Positions 13,285 to 17,586 of a stretch of DNA of 17,586 nucleotides are shown one piece after another. Numbering within the stretch: position 1 is the stretch's first letter; each line of letters begins with the position of its first letter. A program made the translations under genes and the position numbers. The stretch is from Hydrogenophilales bacterium RIFOXYD1_FULL_62_11 (GTDB taxonomy: Bacteria; Pseudomonadota; Gammaproteobacteria; Burkholderiales; Thiobacillaceae): positions 38,901 to 56,486 of the forward strand of contig MGZO01000109.1 of NCBI GenBank assembly GCA_001802655.1. The letters run 5' to 3'. The notes under the pieces are model-generated. The model did not search any database and was not told the DNA's origin. It was given only the letters and a program-made list of their open reading frames with translations.

Positions 13285-16104
13285 TTAACCTGTGTTGCGC
13301 ATTCCTGCGGCGATGGCATTGATCGATCGCTTCAGCGGCGTGAGCCAGGTTTCCTGTTCAGACTCCCACACGCTGCCGCTGCGATAACGGTTCAACATGC
13401 GGACCTGGATGTGATTGATTGGGTCGATATAAGGACGGCGGCGCGCGATCGAAAGCGCCAGGGACGAATTTTCTTCCAGCAGGCTCTCGATCTGCGCAAC
13501 CTGCTTGACGCCCGCCACGGTGCGGCTGAATTCATCGGCAATCACGCGATATACGGCCATGGTGTTGGGGTGCTCACACAGACGCGCATACTCCTCGGAA
13601 ATTTCCATGTCAGCCTTGCTCAAGGCCATCTGCACATTGGATAACAGACTGCGAAAGAACGGCCACTCGCGATACATGGCCTGCAATTGCACCAGTCCAT
13701 CCGGCTGGTTGGCGATAAAACCACTTAAAGCACTGCCGATGCCGAACCAGGCGGGCAAGGTGTGACGCGATTGTGCCCAGCCAAACACCCACGGAATCGC
13801 ACGGATCGAACCCAGCGAGCGGTCGGCTTTCTTGCGGTGTGAGGGCCGGCTGCCAATATTCAACAAGCCGATTTCAGTGACTGGCGTGCTTTCGTAAAAA
13901 TAATCGATGAAACCCGGCGTGCCGATCAGCGCACGGTAAGCGGTTTCACCCGCAGCTGCCATGTCGCGCATCCAGTCGAGATAGTTTTGCGGGTAGCGCA
14001 CGTCACTATGCGCCAGCGCGCTGACACTGGCTTTCAGCAGGCCGGTGACCCCCATGCCGATTTCGTAGTTTGCGGTTTCGGGATTGCTGTATTTGTAATA
14101 CAGCATCTCGCCCTGTTCGGTGAACTTGATCTCGCCGTTCACGGTGCCAGGCGGTTGCGACAGGATGGCATCGTGGGTAGGACCGCCACCGCGTCCCACC
14201 GTGCCGCCCCGGCCGTGGAACAGCCGGCATTCAACACCATGGCGCTGGGTCAACGCAATGATGGACAGCTGCGCCTGATACAGATTCCAGTTCGACGCCA
14301 GGGTGCCGCCATCCTTGCAGGAATCCGAATAACCGAGCATGACCTCCTGGCGATTTTCATTCGCGGTCACCAATGCACGGTAAACCTTGTTCGAGAACAG
14401 CTGATCAAGGATTGCTTCGCTGTGCTGCAGGTCTTCCACCGTCTCGAACAGCGGCGCCACCAGAATGCGGCAAAACCAGTCGCGTCCGTTGTGACCGCAC
14501 AAGCCGACCAGGCGGGCCAGCAGCATCACTTCCATCACGTGCGATGCGCTATGCGTCATCGAAATGACATACGCACCAAACAACTCATCCCCCACTTCAG
14601 CCTGGAGTTTGGCCATGCGCCGGAACACGGCAAGTGCCTCGCGTGCTTCATCTTCCAGTGCGGCATCGTCCACCGTAATGGGGTCGATGTGACCGATCCA
14701 TGCCGCCAGGCGCTTCAGGCGGTCGCTTTCAGCTGCGCCCGCATAAGCGAAATCCGGGTCGATCTGTTGCAGCACGGCTGCAACCGTGCGCGTATGCACG
14801 GTCGACTCCTGACGAATGTCCAGCTGCAAAAGGTGAAAGCCAAAGCTTTCCACCAGCCGGATCAATGCCTGCAAATCCTGTTGGGCAACGATGCGGTCGC
14901 CATGGCTAACCAGCGAATCACGCAGCAAATACAGATCGTCGAGGAATGCGGCCACATTTTCATAGGCAAGATGCGAGGAAAAGCTCGGCACATCAGCCAG
15001 GCATTGATGCACGTAAGACAAATTGGCATCAAGCCGCGCCAGCATCATCGCCGCCATGCGACGGTAGGGCTCCCGGCTGTAGATCTGCACGGCTGTGCCG
15101 CGGAACACCTGCTCGCCGAATTCTTCTTCGTATTCGCCCAGCCGCGCCATCAAGCGATCGGACGGTTTGCACCAATCGATGCTGTGAGTGAGCGTCTGTC
15201 GCAGCTCGCGTACCCGTATGCGGTACTCGTCGAGTGCCGCTTCCATTTGCGTATGCACCGTCCACTCGGTGACATCAGCCGTGACAAAAGGATTGCCGTC
15301 GCGGTCGCCGCCGATCCATGAACCGAAACGGATGAAACTCGGCACGCTGACCGGTGCGACGCCTTCGGCATTCACACCGTAATGCTTGCGTAGCGCCTTT
15401 TCAAAAAACAGATACGCTTTGGGCACCGCCTCGAACAGACTTTCCCGCACGTAATACAGGCCGTTGCGTACTTCGTCGCGCACTTCGAGCTTGGCGCTGC
15501 GCAACTCGTCGGTTCGCCACATCACCTGAATCTCGGCGGCCAGTTTCATCTCCAGTTCACGCTGGTCGTTCACGCCCAGAATGGGGCTGTACAACTGGTC
15601 GCAAATCAGGAAGATCCGGCGCATGCTTTCCATCACCGCGCGCCGTCGCGCCTCGGTCGGATGGGCGGTAAAAACCGGAGCGTAATACAGGCGGTTGAGC
15701 ATCCCCTGTAGCGTATCCGTCGAAAGACCTTGTTTCTTGAAGTCATCCAGAGTTCGGTCGAACGAGCCTTCCCATAACGCCATGCCATGCGACAGCATGC
15801 GGCGGCGGTTGCGGTGGGCAAAGCTTTCTTCCGCCACATTGACCAGTTTGAAATAGCTGGAGAATGCACGCACAACCAGCTCAACCTTGCCGGCCGGCAT
15901 GGCGTCGATCAGGCTCATCAACTCGGTGCGGCGTACCTGGTCTTCCTGCTGTTGCAGTTCGGCAAATCCGCGTCGCAGCGTTTCCACTGCATCAAATACG
16001 TCCTCACCGGCAAACTGCAACAGCACCTGGCCAAGCAAGGTGCCGAGCAGCTTCACCTGCGCGCGCAGGTGGTCATCCGTGAGAAGGTTTTCTGGTGCGG
16101 TCAT
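13285..16104 (-). CDS. ppc: Phosphoenolpyruvate carboxylase
   Basis: PEP carboxylase makes oxaloacetate from PEP and bicarbonate, replenishing the TCA cycle in the cytoplasm. The 939-residue product is slightly longer than the E. coli enzyme (883). Signature 1, FTAHPTEARRR, is at 145-155 with catalytic His148; GGDRDGNPF is at 265-273; the PEP/bicarbonate region GYSDSCKDGG is at 591-600 with Lys597. The glycine-rich FHGRGGTVGRGGGPTH loop is at 629-644, and the C-terminus ends in the family-typical RNTG. All these are intact, so the enzyme should be active. The start ATG 16104 lacks a clear ribosome site. The gene lies 72 bases after purL in the same direction with no terminator between them, so read-through transcription is plausible. 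Confidence 0.98.
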   Translation of the reverse strand: MTAPENLLTDDHLRAQVKLLGTLLGQVLLQFAGEDVFDAVETLRRGFAELQQQEDQVRRTELMSLIDAMPAGKVELVVRAFSSYFKLVNVAEESFAHRNRRRMLSHGMALWEGSFDRTLDDFKKQGLSTDTLQGMLNRLYYAPVFTAHPTEARRRAVMESMRRIFLICDQLYSPILGVNDQRELEMKLAAEIQVMWRTDELRSAKLEVRDEVRNGLYYVRESLFEAVPKAYLFFEKALRKHYGVNAEGVAPVSVPSFIRFGSWIGGDRDGNPFVTADVTEWTVHTQMEAALDEYRIRVRELRQTLTHSIDWCKPSDRLMARLGEYEEEFGEQVFRGTAVQIYSREPYRRMAAMMLARLDANLSYVHQCLADVPSFSSHLAYENVAAFLDDLYLLRDSLVSHGDRIVAQQDLQALIRLVESFGFHLLQLDIRQESTVHTRTVAAVLQQIDPDFAYAGAAESDRLKRLAAWIGHIDPITVDDAALEDEAREALAVFRRMAKLQAEVGDELFGAYVISMTHSASHVMEVMLLARLVGLCGHNGRDWFCRILVAPLFETVEDLQHSEAILDQLFSNKVYRALVTANENRQEVMLGYSDSCKDGGTLASNWNLYQAQLSIIALTQRHGVECRLFHGRGGTVGRGGGPTHDAILSQPPGTVNGEIKFTEQGEMLYYKYSNPETANYEIGMGVTGLLKASVSALAHSDVRYPQNYLDWMRDMAAAGETAYRALIGTPGFIDYFYESTPVTEIGLLNIGSRPSHRKKADRSLGSIRAIPWVFGWAQSRHTLPAWFGIGSALSGFIANQPDGLVQLQAMYREWPFFRSLLSNVQMALSKADMEISEEYARLCEHPNTMAVYRVIADEFSRTVAGVKQVAQIESLLEENSSLALSIARRRPYIDPINHIQVRMLNRYRSGSVWESEQETWLTPLKRSINAIAAGMRNTG

Positions 16105-16176
16105 GGGTAATCAATTCAATGTAAACAAGGCGGAAAAGCGGCGTGCGAGGGCGGATTTTCTCATAGTCGACGCGCA

Positions 16177-17586
16177 TCACCCAGCCGCGTGTCGCGCGTT
16201 GCGGAACATCCGCATCCAGGGGCTGGCGTCCGTCATGCCATCCGGCTTCCACGACAACTGCGCGGAACGGAACACACGCTCAGGGTGCGGCATCAAAATG
16301 CTGAAGCGGCCATCCGGCGTAGTGAAGCCGGTCAACCCGCCTGCCGAACCGTTGGGATTCAACGGATAGGTTTCAGTGGGCAAACCGTGATGATCGACAT
16401 AGCGCAGGCTGGACAGGGCCTGTGCGGCATGGGCAGGATCGCGGAAAGCCGCGCGCCCTTCGCCATGCGATACCGCAATCGGCATCACCGACCCCGCCAT
16501 TCCGGCAAAGAAAATCGACGGCGAATCCAGCACTTCAACCTGGGAAAACCGCGCCTCGAATTGCTCGGACAAGTTGCGCTCGAAACGCGGCCAGGCGTCA
16601 GCACCCGGGATCAGCGCATGCAGCTGGCTCATCATCTGGCAGCCATTACAGACGCCCAGGGCAAAGCTGTCCGCGCGCTGGAAAAATGCGGCGAACTGGT
16701 CACGCGCCCGCGAATTGAACAGGATGGATTTGGCCCAACCGCCCCCGGCGCCCAACACGTCGCCGTAGCTGAATCCCCCACACGCGGCCAAGCCGGTGAA
16801 ATCGCCCAGGCTCACCCGGCCCGACAGGATGTCGCTCATGTGCACGTCGACGGCAGTGAAGCCGGCTGCATCGAACGCCGCAGCCATTTCGACCTGGCCA
16901 TTGACGCCCTGCTCGCGCAGCACCGCCACACGCGGACGTTTTCCACTCGCAATATAGGGCGCTGCGACATCAACTTCGGCATCGAAACCCGGGCTGAAAC
17001 GCAGCCCCGGATCGGCCGCATCAGCCAGCGCCTCAAACTCCTGCTCCGCGCATGCCGGATTGTCACGCAGCTTCGCCATTTCATAACTGGTACGGGCCCA
17101 GGCACGTTGCAGGTCGATGCGCGCTTCGTCGAAAAAAGCCTGGCCGCCGCGCTGGATGCGCAGACGATCATGAGCATTGATCTGGCCAATCACATGAAAC
17201 TCGCCCCGCAGACCGGCCGCCATGAACGTCTGCATCACCGCCTGCGTATCACCGCGTCGCACCTGCAACACGGCGCCCGCCTCTTCGTTGAACAGCACAT
17301 TGAAAATGCGTTGCGAGACATCGCTTTCCGTAAGCAGTTCGGGTTCGGGCAAGCCCTCATCTTCGACTTCATGGCGGATCTGTTCCAGGCACAGTTCGTC
17401 CACATCCAGATCAAGCCCGCAATGCCCGGCAAATGCCATTTCGGACAGCGTGGCAAACAGACCGCCATCGCTGCGGTCGTGATAGGCCAGCAGCTTGCCG
17501 TCCGCATTCAAGGCCTGCACCGTGTCAAAGAACGCGTTCAGCGCCTTGGCATGGGGCGCGTCGGGACAGCGGTCGCCCATCTGCTT
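16177..17586 (-). CDS. purL: Phosphoribosylformylglycinamidine synthase, C-terminal part (runs off window)
   Basis: PurL converts FGAR to FGAM using glutamine and ATP in purine synthesis. About 469 codons are visible and the frame is open through the window edge; the proteobacterial enzyme is about 1,300 residues, so roughly two thirds of it lie outside. Numbering from the first Met at 17580, the end of the synthetase domain (with LLAYHDRSDGGLF at 30-42) is followed by the glutaminase domain. That domain has the nucleophile Cys311 in GVCNGCQMM and the His432-x-Glu434 of MPHPERVF near the C-terminus. The fused glutaminase shows this is the large PurL form, not the small PurL of the PurLQS complex. 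No defects are seen. The Met at 17580 is internal, not a start. Confidence 0.97.
   Translation of the reverse strand, partial: KQMGDRCPDAPHAKALNAFFDTVQALNADGKLLAYHDRSDGGLFATLSEMAFAGHCGLDLDVDELCLEQIRHEVEDEGLPEPELLTESDVSQRIFNVLFNEEAGAVLQVRRGDTQAVMQTFMAAGLRGEFHVIGQINAHDRLRIQRGGQAFFDEARIDLQRAWARTSYEMAKLRDNPACAEQEFEALADAADPGLRFSPGFDAEVDVAAPYIASGKRPRVAVLREQGVNGQVEMAAAFDAAGFTAVDVHMSDILSGRVSLGDFTGLAACGGFSYGDVLGAGGGWAKSILFNSRARDQFAAFFQRADSFALGVCNGCQMMSQLHALIPGADAWPRFERNLSEQFEARFSQVEVLDSPSIFFAGMAGSVMPIAVSHGEGRAAFRDPAHAAQALSSLRYVDHHGLPTETYPLNPNGSAGGLTGFTTPDGRFSILMPHPERVFRSAQLSWKPDGMTDASPWMRMFRNARHAAG

Noticed and set aside
13987..15321. 444-codon open frame on the + strand opposite ppc
   Set aside because: It is antisense to a fully motif-supported ppc; such long mirror frames are common in GC-rich DNA, and the translation is rich in His/Gln/Arg with no domain.

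Overview
The window looks like ordinary chromosome from a GC-rich betaproteobacterium, probably within or near Nitrosomonadales (for example a Thiobacillus- or Gallionella-like lineage). The grounds are the cbb3 oxidase gene order, a FixH of betaproteobacterial type followed by a DUF3149 small protein, and PurL and Ppc sequences of proteobacterial type. The taxonomic call is inference from protein character only. I see no insertion sequences, phage genes, CRISPR, tRNA or rRNA.

Left part (1-3553, + strand): the tail of the cbb3-type cytochrome c oxidase locus. It holds the last 16 codons of ccoQ, then ccoP, ccoG, ccoH/fixH, a 44-residue DUF3149 membrane peptide and a 99-residue two-helix membrane protein with a cysteine-containing tail. 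Together they encode the c-type cytochrome subunit and assembly/maturation factors of a high-affinity terminal oxidase. ccoP and ccoG are separated by two overlapping strong hairpins.

Middle (3554-7995): a + strand GAF-PAS-GGDEF-EAL cyclic-di-GMP protein with both catalytic motif sets intact converges on, and overlaps by 38 bases, a - strand pair: hemN (oxygen-independent coproporphyrinogen III dehydrogenase) followed by a PyrR-like phosphoribosyltransferase coupled through a TGATG junction. HemN and the cbb3 oxidase both fit life at low oxygen.

Right-middle (8146-12729, + strand): a compact three-gene unit of a LolA-like periplasmic protein, a predicted outer-membrane beta-barrel and an MMPL/RND-type inner-membrane transporter. 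The three compartments suggest a trans-envelope lipid or hydrophobic-molecule export system of unknown cargo. This is the best candidate here for an under-described system.

Right end (12716-17586, - strand): purL (only its C-terminal part is in the window), ppc (PEP carboxylase) and a 188-residue membrane-anchored coiled-coil protein of unknown function that starts 2 bases after ppc and overlaps the end of the RND gene by 14 bases.
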